From Hyphomicrobiales bacterium (lineage in GTDB: Bacteria; Pseudomonadota; Alphaproteobacteria; Rhizobiales; Rhizobiaceae), in assembly GCA_900472485.1 (NCBI GenBank), contig UCII01000001.1, forward strand, positions 121,986-185,985: a stretch of DNA of 64,000 nucleotides, given 5' to 3'. The notes beneath the pieces were generated by a model. It was not told where the DNA came from and searched no databases. It saw nothing but the letters and a program-made list of their open reading frames with translations. This document shows, one piece after another, positions 35,337 through 43,479 of this stretch. Position 1 is the first letter of the stretch. Each line of letters starts with the position of its first letter. Position numbers and translations under genes: made by a program.

Positions 35337-36053
35337 ATGACATACGCGGCCGTACAGACACGAAATCTCGAAGAATTTTCCGAGGTCCTGCTAAGGTGTA
35401 ACCACCTGTACCATCCAAGCAACGACAGTATTGCTTTGCGCAATGTTGTCGAAAGCCGGCGCCAGATCGAGATATTCGACTATAACCTTTCCGCCGATGC
35501 CTTCACCCGTGCATTCGGCATGCGAAACTCTCTGAAATGCCTGCAGGCGCTTACCAGCCTCGAAGACGCCGTCCACAGATATAGAAGGGTATGCGATCTC
35601 GGCTGCGGCTCCGGCGCCTTCAGCCTTGCCTTTGCCTATCTAGCCCACAATCCCGAGCTGGAGCTTCGGGGGCTGGATTTATCCGAACACCAGCTGTCCC
35701 TCGCCAGAGAATTGATGGCTGCCGCGGGGTTGCCCGGCGATTTCCAGTTCGAGCAAAGAAATCTGCCGGCGCAGATCGGTTACCTCCCCGATCTGACAAT
35801 TTCCTCGTACTGGTTCTGCGAAAATGAGCGCGTGCTCGCCGATCCCCTTCTCTTCGATCTCATGGCCGGTCGGGAGATGCTCATTGTCGATTATGAGACG
35901 ATTATCGACCGCATCGCCGCTTGTCTTCCCAAAGGGTTCCGTATTCTTGCGCGGCGCAGCGCCCATGTTGACATTCCATCCGCGCTGACGGATTTGGTCG
36001 CGCAGAAGAGAGCAAGCGTTCACAGCATCCACATTGGCCGGACCGCAGCTTAA
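35337..36053 (+). CDS. SAM-dependent methyltransferase of unknown substrate
   Basis: 238 residues. Motif I is VCDLGCGSGAFSLAFAYL and the acidic post-motif is LRGLDLSEHQLSLARELM, a standard class I methyltransferase core near residues 80-140. The C-terminal half (FCENERVLADPLLFDLMAG and ILARRSAHVDIPSAL) matches no family I know. ATG 35337 is favoured by GAGGACAGG upstream; the frame is open to 35226. It is a single gene ending in a stem-loop. It may modify a lipid or a small metabolite. Confidence 0.7.
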   Translation: MTYAAVQTRNLEEFSEVLLRCNHLYHPSNDSIALRNVVESRRQIEIFDYNLSADAFTRAFGMRNSLKCLQALTSLEDAVHRYRRVCDLGCGSGAFSLAFAYLAHNPELELRGLDLSEHQLSLARELMAAAGLPGDFQFEQRNLPAQIGYLPDLTISSYWFCENERVLADPLLFDLMAGREMLIVDYETIIDRIAACLPKGFRILARRSAHVDIPSALTDLVAQKRASVHSIHIGRTAA

Positions 36054-36080
36054 AGGAGCAAGCTAAACCTCTGCTCCTTT
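36052..36080 (+). terminator. Stem-loop after the methyltransferase gene
   Basis: AAAGGAGCA (36052-36060) pairs perfectly with TGCTCCTTT (36072-36080), starting at the second base of the stop codon. The T-run is part of the stem only (CTTTG follows), so it is a moderate terminator candidate. Confidence 0.5.
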
Positions 36081-36151
36081 GAAAAGTGCGTGCAGCTCTT
36101 GAAACGCAAACGTCCGCTTCCCAGCTATTGGCCAACCCGCTGGTCCGGGCC

Positions 36152-36216
36152 CCTCTGGTGAGAGCCGTCGGCGCTCTCATGATGTCGGACCTCTTCCGAC
36201 ATCGCGCCGACAGAGG
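36152..36216 (+). promoter_or_regulatory. Structured 5' leader of terC with alternative folds
   Basis: Two exclusive structures can form. Fold 1: TGAGAGC (36159-36165) with GCTCTCA (36173-36179). Fold 2: GTCGGCGC (36167-36174) with GCGCCGAC (36204-36211), stacked on GATGTCGG (36181-36188) with CCGACATC (36196-36203). The Shine-Dalgarno AGAGG (36212-36216) can pair with CCTCT at 36152-36156 or with CCTCT in the hairpin loop at 36190-36194. This looks like a translational switch. TerC/Alx genes elsewhere are often under Mn or pH riboswitches, but I do not see the yybP-ykoY consensus. Confidence 0.6.
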
Positions 36217-36225
36217 TTCTCCGTC

Positions 36226-37209
36226 ATGGAAACGTCTTTGCTCTTCGTGGAGTGGTTGGGAAAGCCGCTCTGGATGTGGGCGAGCTTCCTTGCGCTCGTC
36301 ATCGCCATTCTCTCTTTCGATCTCGGTGTTCTGCATAAGGAAAACAAGGAAATCGGCGTCGGCGAGAGCATCAAGCTCTCCGTGCTCTATATCACGCTCG
36401 GCCTCGCCTTCGGCGGCTGGGTATGGTGGTATCTCGGTGCCGATTCCGGCCTTGCCTACATGACGGGTTTCGTCGTCGAAAAGACGCTGGCTCTCGACAA
36501 CGTCTTCGTCATCGCCCTCATCTTCGCCTTCTTTGCCGTCCCGCGTCTCTATCAGCACCGCGTGCTCTTCTGGGGTATTCTCGGCGTCATCGTGCTGCGC
36601 GCGATCATGATCGGCGTCGGCGCGACGCTCGTGGCCGAATTCTCGTGGCTTCTCTACGTCTTCGCCGCCTTCCTCATCATCACCGGCATCAAGATGCTGG
36701 TCGTGAAGGATGCCGAGCCGGATGTGTCGAAGAACCCGCTGGTGCGCTTCATGCGCAGCCGCTTCAACGTCACCGACCATCATCATGGCGAGCGCTTCTT
36801 CGTCAAGCAGCCGCATCCGCAGACCGGGAAGATGGTCTGGTTCATCACGCCGCTTTTCATGGCACTCGTGCTGATCGAGGTCGCTGACGTGATCTTTGCC
36901 GTGGATTCGGTTCCCGCGATCTTCGCCATCACGACCGACCCCTTCATCGTCTACACGTCGAATATCTTCGCGATCCTCGGCCTGCGCGCCCTTTACTTCG
37001 CACTCGCCGCCATGATCCACCGCTTCCAGTATCTGAAGCCCGCACTTGCCATCGTGCTCGTCTTCATCGGTTCGAAGATCTTTGTCGCCGATATGCTGGG
37101 TCTGGAAAAATTCCCGGCCGCCCTCTCGCTCGGGATCACCTTCGCCATCATCGCAAGCGGCGTCGGCTGGAGCCTGCTGAAGACACGCAACAAGACCGAA
37201 AGCGCCTGA
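36226..37209 (+). CDS. terC: TerC-family membrane protein (Alx-like, probable Mn exporter)
   Basis: 327 residues with about nine hydrophobic segments. The TerC signature acidic motifs are present: FDLGVLHKEN near residue 27, TLALDNVFVIALIF and LIEVADVIFAVDSVPAIFAIT, where the Asp residues coordinate metal. A long cytoplasmic loop (residues about 165-205) contains NVTDHHHGERFF. The family exports manganese and protects metalloproteins during secretion. It starts 9 nt after AGAGG, which the structured leader can mask. The neighbours do not include other tellurite genes, so tellurite resistance is not implied. Confidence 0.9.
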   Translation: METSLLFVEWLGKPLWMWASFLALVIAILSFDLGVLHKENKEIGVGESIKLSVLYITLGLAFGGWVWWYLGADSGLAYMTGFVVEKTLALDNVFVIALIFAFFAVPRLYQHRVLFWGILGVIVLRAIMIGVGATLVAEFSWLLYVFAAFLIITGIKMLVVKDAEPDVSKNPLVRFMRSRFNVTDHHHGERFFVKQPHPQTGKMVWFITPLFMALVLIEVADVIFAVDSVPAIFAITTDPFIVYTSNIFAILGLRALYFALAAMIHRFQYLKPALAIVLVFIGSKIFVADMLGLEKFPAALSLGITFAIIASGVGWSLLKTRNKTESA

Positions 37210-37277
37210 TGCCGCGAGGTGCCCCACTCGGGGCACTTCCCTCCCCGCTTCAAACAGATTTCCGACAAGGTACAGAC

Positions 37278-37589
37278 ATGATCTCCAATCTCCTCGCAGC
37301 CCTTTTTGCAACTTTCGCCCTTGGTCCGCTTCAAGCCGAGATCGAGCGGCATGCCGCTGCCGCCAGCCAGCCAGCCGGGATCATCAGGCAATCGCAGGCA
37401 TGTCTCTCGTCCGAGGTCCCGGCGCTGGCGCAACGCGCCTCCGAAGACACTTTCTGGACGATTTCCACCGTCATCGGCCTATCGACGGGGTGGAGCAGCC
37501 CTGCCGATCTGCTTAACAAAAGCAATCCGGACTGCGCGCCCGTCATCAGGCTTATCCAGGGAAAGGGCGAAGGTGCCGATGAAGCCTGA
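37278..37589 (+). CDS. Small exported protein of unknown function
   Basis: 103 residues with a short signal peptide (MISNLLAALFATFALGPLQA). The mature part has two cysteines (SQACLSSEV and NPDCAPV) that may form a disulfide, and a weakly hydrophobic stretch STVIGLSTGWSSPADLL. AAGG precedes ATG 37278. It lies between terC and exoD on the same strand, so it could belong to that operon. No family is recognised. Confidence 0.55.
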   Translation: MISNLLAALFATFALGPLQAEIERHAAAASQPAGIIRQSQACLSSEVPALAQRASEDTFWTISTVIGLSTGWSSPADLLNKSNPDCAPVIRLIQGKGEGADEA

Positions 37590-37637
37590 CGCTTTCTGCA
37601 AGCAAGAAATTCCGGTGACCTCATCTGGTGATGACCG

Positions 37638-38267
37638 ATGACAGAACAGACTGCCGGCACAACTGAGCACGACGACAGGGCATCCACTCGCCTGCACCAT
37701 CTCGCCAAGCTCGCCCATGAGCAGGGCGGCATCTCCATTGGCGGGGTACTCTGCGGCCTCGGGCACACGAGCATGGCTTTTACCATCCTCTTTCTCTCGC
37801 TGCCGGCGCTGATTCCGATCCCAGGACCGTTCGGCGTCGTTTTAGGAAGCGCTCTCGCGCTGGTGGCGGTGCAGATCGCACTGGGCCGCCGGACCATATG
37901 GCTACCGGCCTTCCTCAGCCGGCGTCGGCTTTCACCGGCGGTCATTGATCTCATCGTACGCTACAGCGCGCCGATCCTCACCAGGGTCGAAGCCGTCGTC
38001 CGTCCGGGCCGTCTAGCCGCTTTCACGGGCGGCACCATGCAATGGCTGCTGTCCTTCCCGACCTTCCTGCTGGCCGTCGCCATTGTCCTTCCGATCCCGC
38101 TCGGCAACTATATGCCGGTCATTGCCCTCGTGGCGATCTCGGTCGCCCTGATGGCACGGGACGGATTGCTGATCCTGGCGGCGCTGTTCGTCTCAGCACT
38201 GGCCTTCGTCGCCACGGCTGGTCTCATCCAGTTGGCTTTCACCGGCCTGAATGTAATCGGATCGTAA
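37638..38267 (+). CDS. exoD: ExoD-family exopolysaccharide synthesis protein
   Basis: 209 residues with four or more hydrophobic segments (SMAFTILFLSLPALIPIPGP is the hallmark block). The ending SVALMARDGLLILAALFVSALAFV also fits ExoD. In Sinorhizobium meliloti, ExoD mutants have altered exopolysaccharide and poor alkali tolerance and nodule invasion. It follows terC and a small exported protein, so these three may form an envelope or ion-stress unit. The biochemical activity of the family is unknown. Confidence 0.88.
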   Translation: MTEQTAGTTEHDDRASTRLHHLAKLAHEQGGISIGGVLCGLGHTSMAFTILFLSLPALIPIPGPFGVVLGSALALVAVQIALGRRTIWLPAFLSRRRLSPAVIDLIVRYSAPILTRVEAVVRPGRLAAFTGGTMQWLLSFPTFLLAVAIVLPIPLGNYMPVIALVAISVALMARDGLLILAALFVSALAFVATAGLIQLAFTGLNVIGS

Positions 38268-38442
38268 GCACCTTATCCGGTGAGGAAGACAGCGGATGAT
38301 TTTGCGGCCAGTTGCCGCGCTTGTCCGCAACAGCCTTTTCAGGTCTTGCCAATAGCGGCAAGCCTGCCATCTATGCCAGCGGCACATTTCCCAGCCATTA
38401 GGTTCCGGCCTGTAAAATCATCAGTGCAGAGGATTTCATCGC

Positions 38443-39159
38443 ATGCCATCAAAGCCCCCGTCATTCGTCCGCATGATTGCCCTCGGCAGCTCCGTCGCCA
38501 TCGCGCTTGGCGCGCAGACGGCGACGGCGCAGGAAATGTCGGCTGCCTCTCAGTGGCCCGACACGCCGACCTCGCGTCTGGAAGCACTGGCAATCCTGCA
38601 GACCCTGAATGCCGATCTCCTCAGCAATGCCAGCGCCACGCTGACGCTGGACCGCTGGTGTGCTGCGCATAAGCTTGCGCCGGAAGGCTCTAAAATCGTT
38701 GCGCAGCGCGTGCGCGGTCAGGACAAGCCGGCCGATGCTTCAATCCGGAAGCTACTGGCGGTCGGACCTGACGAGCCTGTCGCCTATCGTCGCGTTCGCC
38801 TGGCTTGCGGGGATCGTATTCTGTCCGAGGCGGATAATTGGTACGTGCCGGCAAAGCTCACAGCCGAGATGAACAAGGCGCTCGATTCGAGCGATGTCGC
38901 TTTCGGTCGCGCCGTTCAAGCCCTCAATTTCACCCGCACGAACCTGTCGGCAAAGCTGCTCTGGTCGCCTCTTCCGCAAGGATGGGAAACGGGCGCCGAT
39001 CTGCCGCCATCCGGGAACGGATCTCTCGCTCTCCCTTCGTTTCTTCTCGAACACCATGCCGTGCTGAAGCTGCCGGATGGAACACCGTTCAGCGCACTGA
39101 TTGAAAGCTATACCAGCCGAGTGCTGGATTTTCCGGCCCCGCATCTGTCGTCACAGTAA
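38443..39159 (+). CDS. Exported protein with chorismate-lyase-like pattern
   Basis: 238 residues with a signal peptide (IALGSSVAIALGAQTATAQE). The mature sequence RLEALAILQTLNADLLSNAS, YRRVRLACGDRILSEADNWYVP and KLLWSPLPQGWE resembles the chorismate lyase/UTRA-type fold (a V-x-YR-x-V-L strand followed by LSEADNWYVP). AGAGGA precedes the ATG. A periplasmic location would be odd for UbiC itself, so this is more likely a ligand-binding or divergent member. The assignment is tentative. Confidence 0.6.
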   Translation: MPSKPPSFVRMIALGSSVAIALGAQTATAQEMSAASQWPDTPTSRLEALAILQTLNADLLSNASATLTLDRWCAAHKLAPEGSKIVAQRVRGQDKPADASIRKLLAVGPDEPVAYRRVRLACGDRILSEADNWYVPAKLTAEMNKALDSSDVAFGRAVQALNFTRTNLSAKLLWSPLPQGWETGADLPPSGNGSLALPSFLLEHHAVLKLPDGTPFSALIESYTSRVLDFPAPHLSSQ

Positions 39160-39519
39160 GTGGTCGACCACCTTGTCGCGCTTGCGGAAGCAGGCCGCAT
39201 CTCGACTTGATGACGCAACGTAAGCGCACAGGACTTTCTTGGCGCCGTGCTCGCCCGAACTCCGCCATATTTGCGCCGCGATCGCTGAAGAATGCTGGCG
39301 CAAAACAGATGGAGTCGATCAATGACAGGCGAGCAATTTTCCTTGTCAGCCAGGATTTCCCGCATCTGTTAGGGTCTCGTTCAGCAAAGCAGCGCACAAG
39401 TATGAGTTCTGGATCAAAGCATGAGGCAGGCGAGCTTGTGGGGCAGGCAGGCTGTCAACATTGCCTTTGACGGCAACCGCTCATGCGGACCCAGAATATT
39501 TGATAGGAGAACTAATTCC

Positions 39520-40527
39520 GTGCGGTTGAGATATGCCCTTCGAAGCGTCCCCCAGATGCTCAGCCTTTGCTCCCTCGCCCTCGTCATTCCCGTAACATCG
39601 CAATCGCTGGCCGCGGCCCGGCAGCCGGACATTCCGGCTTGGCTCGGAGCCTATGTCGGTACCGGTGAAGGGCAGATTGCCCAACCGGTCCTCCAAAGAG
39701 CCCGCGCGCTCTATATGCGAAAAGTGAGCGAAGGCACGGTCAAAAATCCCTGCTATTTCGCCATGGATGCAACCCGTCCAAACACTCCAAATGATGGCAA
39801 GTCCGCAGGCCGCTTCTACATCGTTTGCGAGGCGACACAGACGTTCCGTGTCGTTTCATCCGGCCACGGCAGCGGTCGCGATCTCAAGGGCGTCGCCGAT
39901 TTCGGCAACGGCCGCATGTGCGCCAAGAACTTCGGCAATGCGATGGACTCGAACCTGACGACGGGCGGTTCCTATGTGACGGAGGAGACGAAGACGACCT
40001 TCAAGGGCTACTACAAACTCTCACAAACCAAGGAAGCTGCCTATCTTCGCACGTTCCTCCAGTTCGATGGCGAAGGCGAGACTGCAAATGCTCGCGAAAG
40101 GGCGATCGGCGGACATGCGGCCGCCAAGGTTGCCGGCATCTGCATGAAGAAGGATCCGCAGAGCCCCTATGCCAACCGGGACGGATATGTTCCGCTTGGA
40201 AAGCTGGTGGAATATGCCGGCGGCCGTAGCGACGGCTGCACAAGCTGGGCGGCATCGGATGCCAATCAGATCATCTCCATGGTGAAGGACAATCCGACGA
40301 CGCTTTATATCTACCCGGAGTCCTCGGACATCAAGGCGATCGCCAAGGCCGTTGCGGCGGGGCGCTCCCCGGCCCAATCCGGATTGTATTGGAACGACTC
40401 CTGCCTCAAGGAGATCGGAACGCCGAAGTTCTGGCCCAAGGAAACCCTCGAGCCGATCATCGTCCAGTACAAGAAGGACCATCCGGCTCCGCCTGCCAAG
40501 CCGATCCCGATCTGCGACCAGCAATGA
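39520..40527 (+). CDS. Exported L,D-transpeptidase-like protein (YkuD_2 family)
   Basis: 335 residues with a signal peptide (LSLCSLALVIPVTSQSLAAA). The catalytic domain is marked by SAGRFYIVCEATQTFRVVSSG, FGNGRMCAKNFGNAMDS, GGHAAAKVAGICM and the SxGC-type motif SDGCTSWAA near residue 245, where the Cys would be the nucleophile. These murein L,D-transpeptidase relatives crosslink or trim peptidoglycan or attach proteins to it. GTG 39520 has AGGAGA 9 bp upstream. The C-terminus is proline-rich (KDHPAPPAKPIPICDQQ). It is the last gene before the replication region. Confidence 0.78.
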   Translation: MRLRYALRSVPQMLSLCSLALVIPVTSQSLAAARQPDIPAWLGAYVGTGEGQIAQPVLQRARALYMRKVSEGTVKNPCYFAMDATRPNTPNDGKSAGRFYIVCEATQTFRVVSSGHGSGRDLKGVADFGNGRMCAKNFGNAMDSNLTTGGSYVTEETKTTFKGYYKLSQTKEAAYLRTFLQFDGEGETANARERAIGGHAAAKVAGICMKKDPQSPYANRDGYVPLGKLVEYAGGRSDGCTSWAASDANQIISMVKDNPTTLYIYPESSDIKAIAKAVAAGRSPAQSGLYWNDSCLKEIGTPKFWPKETLEPIIVQYKKDHPAPPAKPIPICDQQ

Positions 40528-41010
40528 CAGTGGCCAACAGTTAAGTCAGGACATTCGACAGGCAACGGGATCATTCTCGTGCCTGTTTAAGCGAGCCGGG
40601 ATAGAACTCTTGTCACCGTCGTTATGCCGTCCAGTATCTCCACCTGTGGATATCGCAGCATTGGATCGAGAACCCAGATGCGAAAATATATAGACATTTG
40701 CCAGCAAAAACGGCATAAAAACTGGGGATCGGCAGACGATAAGAACGTCTCCCATGACTTATTCGGCCAATTTGGCTGAATTTTACATAGTCTCTAGCCG
40801 ATTGATTTCATTGAAATAAAAACTCAATTAGAAGCTATCTTTCTCTTTCCTACTGTTAGCTATACGAGGGCCATGCGCCATCTTTCGCAGCAACGAAACC
40901 GTCGTCGATGCGTGTTAGCAGACTTGATCAGCTCTGTATAAACCAGCGCTCTGTATTCGAAGCCTTGGCGGGACCGGATATCAATCTTTCACCATTGAAA
41001 TTGGAACCGG
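40528..41010. other. Region downstream of repC, no gene
   Basis: 483 bp, noticeably AT-rich at 40780-40860, with no convincing reading frame and no parS-like palindrome. In repABC plasmids the origin itself is usually within repC, so this stretch need not contain it. A short inverted repeat TTTCA-T-TGAAA at about 40808 is the only structure noted. Confidence 0.5.
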
Positions 41011-42318
41011 CTAGGCCACCTTTGGCGTGATCGTATTTGCCCGCAGAAGGCTCATAAGCATGGGACCGATCGCAAACTCTCCTTTCTCCGTTCGCCGGGT
41101 CAGATCTCGAAGGTAACCACCGGCAGAATTGATGTATGGGGCGCGTTGGAGGATGCAGGCGATGACGGTGGCAGCATTTTCTGTGCCCATGATCCTGCAG
41201 GCCTCCTGATAGGCTCCAGGGCTGATATCGAGTATTGATTTGACGATGATTGAGGCTGCAAACAGATCACGCCAGTTGTTGATGGTCCCTGCTGGTCCAT
41301 AAGCCATGATGTCCGGGCAAGCGCGGAGAATGAGATCCAGTGGGAAAGACTTCAGTTCCGCCGGAGGCTCATTGCGAGCTTCAGTGCGAAAGCCGCGTGA
41401 TGCTGAAGATGTTGGTCCGATAGTGTCCGGAGATGCCGCCGCTTCCAGCGTCGTTGGAGTTGTTCCTGGAATTGCAGTCTCATCCAGCGGCACTTTTTGC
41501 CGCCTGGTCTCGGTTTCAGATTCAATTAGGGATTCGGAGTCTGAATTCTGTATGTGGCGCTCATTTTGATAGGGATTGCCGCTTAATTTCGCGGCTTTTA
41601 CGTGTGTTTCCAACTGGTTGATGATTTGATCGTGCAGGCGGCTGAGCTTATCCACGAGAGTGTCCAGCTCCATTGCGGTGGGAGATCGTGAAACACCGTC
41701 GATCAACGCACGGAAAGCCACGTAGACGGATTCCCAGGAGCCTTCCACGGCCTCGGCAATGGCGGTTTCGATCAGTTTGGCGATATCGCGTCTGTGGAGG
41801 CTGATACGCTCGCGCAGGCTCTGGATATGGAGCCGTTCAGCTGCGACCTGGGCGGCGAGATGTTCGATCTCTTCGGCGCGTGCGAGAAGAGGCGCCAATG
41901 AGAAGCCATAGGCCTCATTGAGGTCCCCTGCCCTGTTCCGGCGAACATAACGCTTGCCGTTGGGGCTATCCCTGCGTACGAGAAGCCCGGCAGCGATCAA
42001 CGCAGCCAAGTGGCGGCGAATGGTCTGTTCGGCCATCCCATGGGCGCGCAAGGACAGCTGCGCGTTCGAGGGGAACACGATCAGGTTGGCGTCATCCGAT
42101 AGTTCGTTCTTCGGATAGAAGCTCAAGAGCGCATTGAGAACTGCAAGCGCACGATCCGTCACCCCGAGAAGAGGCTTGGCTTCACAGAGCGCGCGATAAA
42201 TCTTCCATTTGTCGACGGACCTGATGTGCTTCCCATGCTCAGCTCGTCTTTGAGCCATCAACATGGCAAGCGTCATCGGCCGCCGCCCAAAAGGCGTCGT
42301 CACATATTCGGCTTCCAT
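41011..42318 (-). CDS. repC: Replication initiator RepC
   Basis: 435 residues, the expected size. The N-terminal DNA-binding half has the family start TTPFGRRPMTLAMLMAQRRA and the winged-helix region FPSNAQLSLRAHGMAEQTIR then RRHLAALIAAGLLVRRDSPN. The C-terminal domain begins near PLDLILRACPDIMAYGPAG and ends with LLRANTITPKVA. RepC is the replication initiator that acts at an origin usually inside its own gene. Its translation is limited by the antisense RNA upstream. It is the third gene of repABC, with AGGTG before the ATG. Confidence 0.96.
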   Translation of the reverse strand: MEAEYVTTPFGRRPMTLAMLMAQRRAEHGKHIRSVDKWKIYRALCEAKPLLGVTDRALAVLNALLSFYPKNELSDDANLIVFPSNAQLSLRAHGMAEQTIRRHLAALIAAGLLVRRDSPNGKRYVRRNRAGDLNEAYGFSLAPLLARAEEIEHLAAQVAAERLHIQSLRERISLHRRDIAKLIETAIAEAVEGSWESVYVAFRALIDGVSRSPTAMELDTLVDKLSRLHDQIINQLETHVKAAKLSGNPYQNERHIQNSDSESLIESETETRRQKVPLDETAIPGTTPTTLEAAASPDTIGPTSSASRGFRTEARNEPPAELKSFPLDLILRACPDIMAYGPAGTINNWRDLFAASIIVKSILDISPGAYQEACRIMGTENAATVIACILQRAPYINSAGGYLRDLTRRTEKGEFAIGPMLMSLLRANTITPKVA

Positions 42319-42377
42319 TTTCTTTCACCTACGTTGTGGCAAAAGAAGACAGCTCACCAAAACGGCGTCAAAGACTC

Positions 42378-42406
42378 TTGACTGTGATTCGGGGAAATGC
42401 GATTCT
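42378..42406 (+). promoter_or_regulatory. Promoter of the repABC antisense RNA
   Basis: TTGACT (42378-42383) and GATTCT (42401-42406) lie 17 bp apart on the + strand, opposite to repB and repC. The distance to the downstream stem-loop predicts a transcript of about 55 nt, the normal size for these counter-transcribed RNAs. Confidence 0.6.
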
Positions 42407-42411
42407 CGATT

Positions 42412-42466
42412 TGCTTAAGATCAGAGAAGGGCTTCCACGACGACGTCGTTTGGGGGCCTTTTTCTT
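42412..42466 (+). ncRNA. incA: Antisense (counter-transcribed) RNA controlling RepC
   Basis: About 55 nt transcribed against the repB-repC mRNA. It ends in a rho-independent terminator: GGCTTCCA (42430-42437) pairs with TGGGGGCC (42451-42458) around a loop holding the palindrome ACGACGTCGT, followed by TTTTTCTTTT. In repABC plasmids the ctRNA binds the repC leader, favours a fold that terminates transcription or hides the repC start, and sets copy number and incompatibility. The start is inferred from the promoter. Confidence 0.8.
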
Positions 42467-42473
42467 TTGCGGG

Positions 42474-43475
42474 TTACGTTTCCTTTCCTTGCTGAAACTC
42501 GTTGAAGAGAGATTGCAGTCTCTCCTGCACGAACTCGTCGAAACCAGGCGCAGCCTTGCTGTCGAAAACAAAAGTGGCGCGCGCCGGCGTTCGCTTAAAG
42601 GTTACCGGAACTCCGGTTATGGATGAGGGAGCTGCGGTGCTCTTGGCAGAAGCGGGCTTTCCTGTCGCCAAAGCGAGGGCGTGCTGGAAGCGCTCATCGC
42701 TAGACATCTTCCGATAGTTGTCCGCGGACAACTCGGCAATGATCGGCTCGGAAGCAATGCTCTCAAGACGTTCTCCCAGCTCCAGCCATCGTCTGCGGCC
42801 GATTTCCGGGGCGGGCCCGATCGCGCTGATAAGCGGCAGAGGCACCTGTCTCGTGACGATCAGCATCTTGGAAAGCGCTGCCTTGTCCACGCCGAGCGCC
42901 GCCATGATGATATCGCGGCCGAAACCACGTTGCTCAAGGCGCAATGCAAACAATGCTCGCTCGACATAGGAGAGATTGGTGCGCGCGCTGTTTTCCTGAC
43001 CCTGGCTGACTACCAGCTGGTCATCCGTGAGTTGACGCACGACCGCGCGCACTTTGATGCCGAGTTCCTTTGCGGCTGCCAAACGGCGATGGCCATAGGC
43101 GACCTGGAAGCGCCCCTTGGACTCCGGATGAGGCCGCACGAGGATCGGAACCTGCTGGCCGTGCTCGCGTATCTGCTCAACCAATTGGCCGAGCTCAATC
43201 GGGTCTATTTCGAGGCGATCGGTAACGAAGGATCCGTCGATAACATCGGTATCGATATCGACGACCGTCTGTCCTTCCGCCAGCTGCCGTTCAAGGTCGC
43301 TGGCGCGCTCCATTTTCTCTGTGATGTTTCCAAGCGTCCTTGTAATGCCGCCCACCGGACCGCTACCCCTCGCCTGCGGCAGGAAGCCCGCAATCGGACG
43401 ATTGTCCTTTGCCGCTGGCGCATCCGTGCGCGCCGTGTTCGGCGCCGAGATTTCAAGGAGGTTTTTGCGCGCCAT
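42474..43475 (-). CDS. repB: Partition protein RepB (ParB family)
   Basis: 333 residues. The ParB-like nuclease/CTP-binding domain has IDPIELGQLVEQIREHGQQV, ILVRPHPESKGRFQVAYGHR, the RRLAAAKELG box and ENSARTNLSYVERALF. An HTH follows (DIIMAALGVDKAALSKMLIV) and then a C-terminal dimer region. RepB binds parS and works with RepA in segregation and autoregulation. GGAAGGAAA precedes ATG 43475, 4 bp after repA. A perfect parS-type site lies inside this gene. Confidence 0.96.
   Translation of the reverse strand: MARKNLLEISAPNTARTDAPAAKDNRPIAGFLPQARGSGPVGGITRTLGNITEKMERASDLERQLAEGQTVVDIDTDVIDGSFVTDRLEIDPIELGQLVEQIREHGQQVPILVRPHPESKGRFQVAYGHRRLAAAKELGIKVRAVVRQLTDDQLVVSQGQENSARTNLSYVERALFALRLEQRGFGRDIIMAALGVDKAALSKMLIVTRQVPLPLISAIGPAPEIGRRRWLELGERLESIASEPIIAELSADNYRKMSSDERFQHALALATGKPASAKSTAAPSSITGVPVTFKRTPARATFVFDSKAAPGFDEFVQERLQSLFNEFQQGKET
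42716..42733. promoter_or_regulatory. parS-like centromere site 1 (inside repB)
   Basis: AGTTGTCCGCGGACAACT is a perfect 18-bp palindrome. Its inner 16 bp match the repABC parS pattern GTTNNNNGCNNNNAAC exactly. It shares the core GTCCGCGGAC with two palindromes upstream of repA. It lies within the repB coding sequence, so RepB could bind its own gene. Confidence 0.8.
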
Positions 43476-43479
43476 CTAC

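Noticed and set aside
36054..36225. yybP-ykoY (manganese) riboswitch upstream of terC
   Set aside because: The position is right, but the conserved loop sequences of that class were not recognised. The region is reported instead as an unclassified structured leader.
35902..37311. Long, highly charged frame antisense to terC
   Set aside because: Rich in Asp, Glu, Arg and His from the reverse complement of membrane codons. TerC is unambiguous on the + strand.
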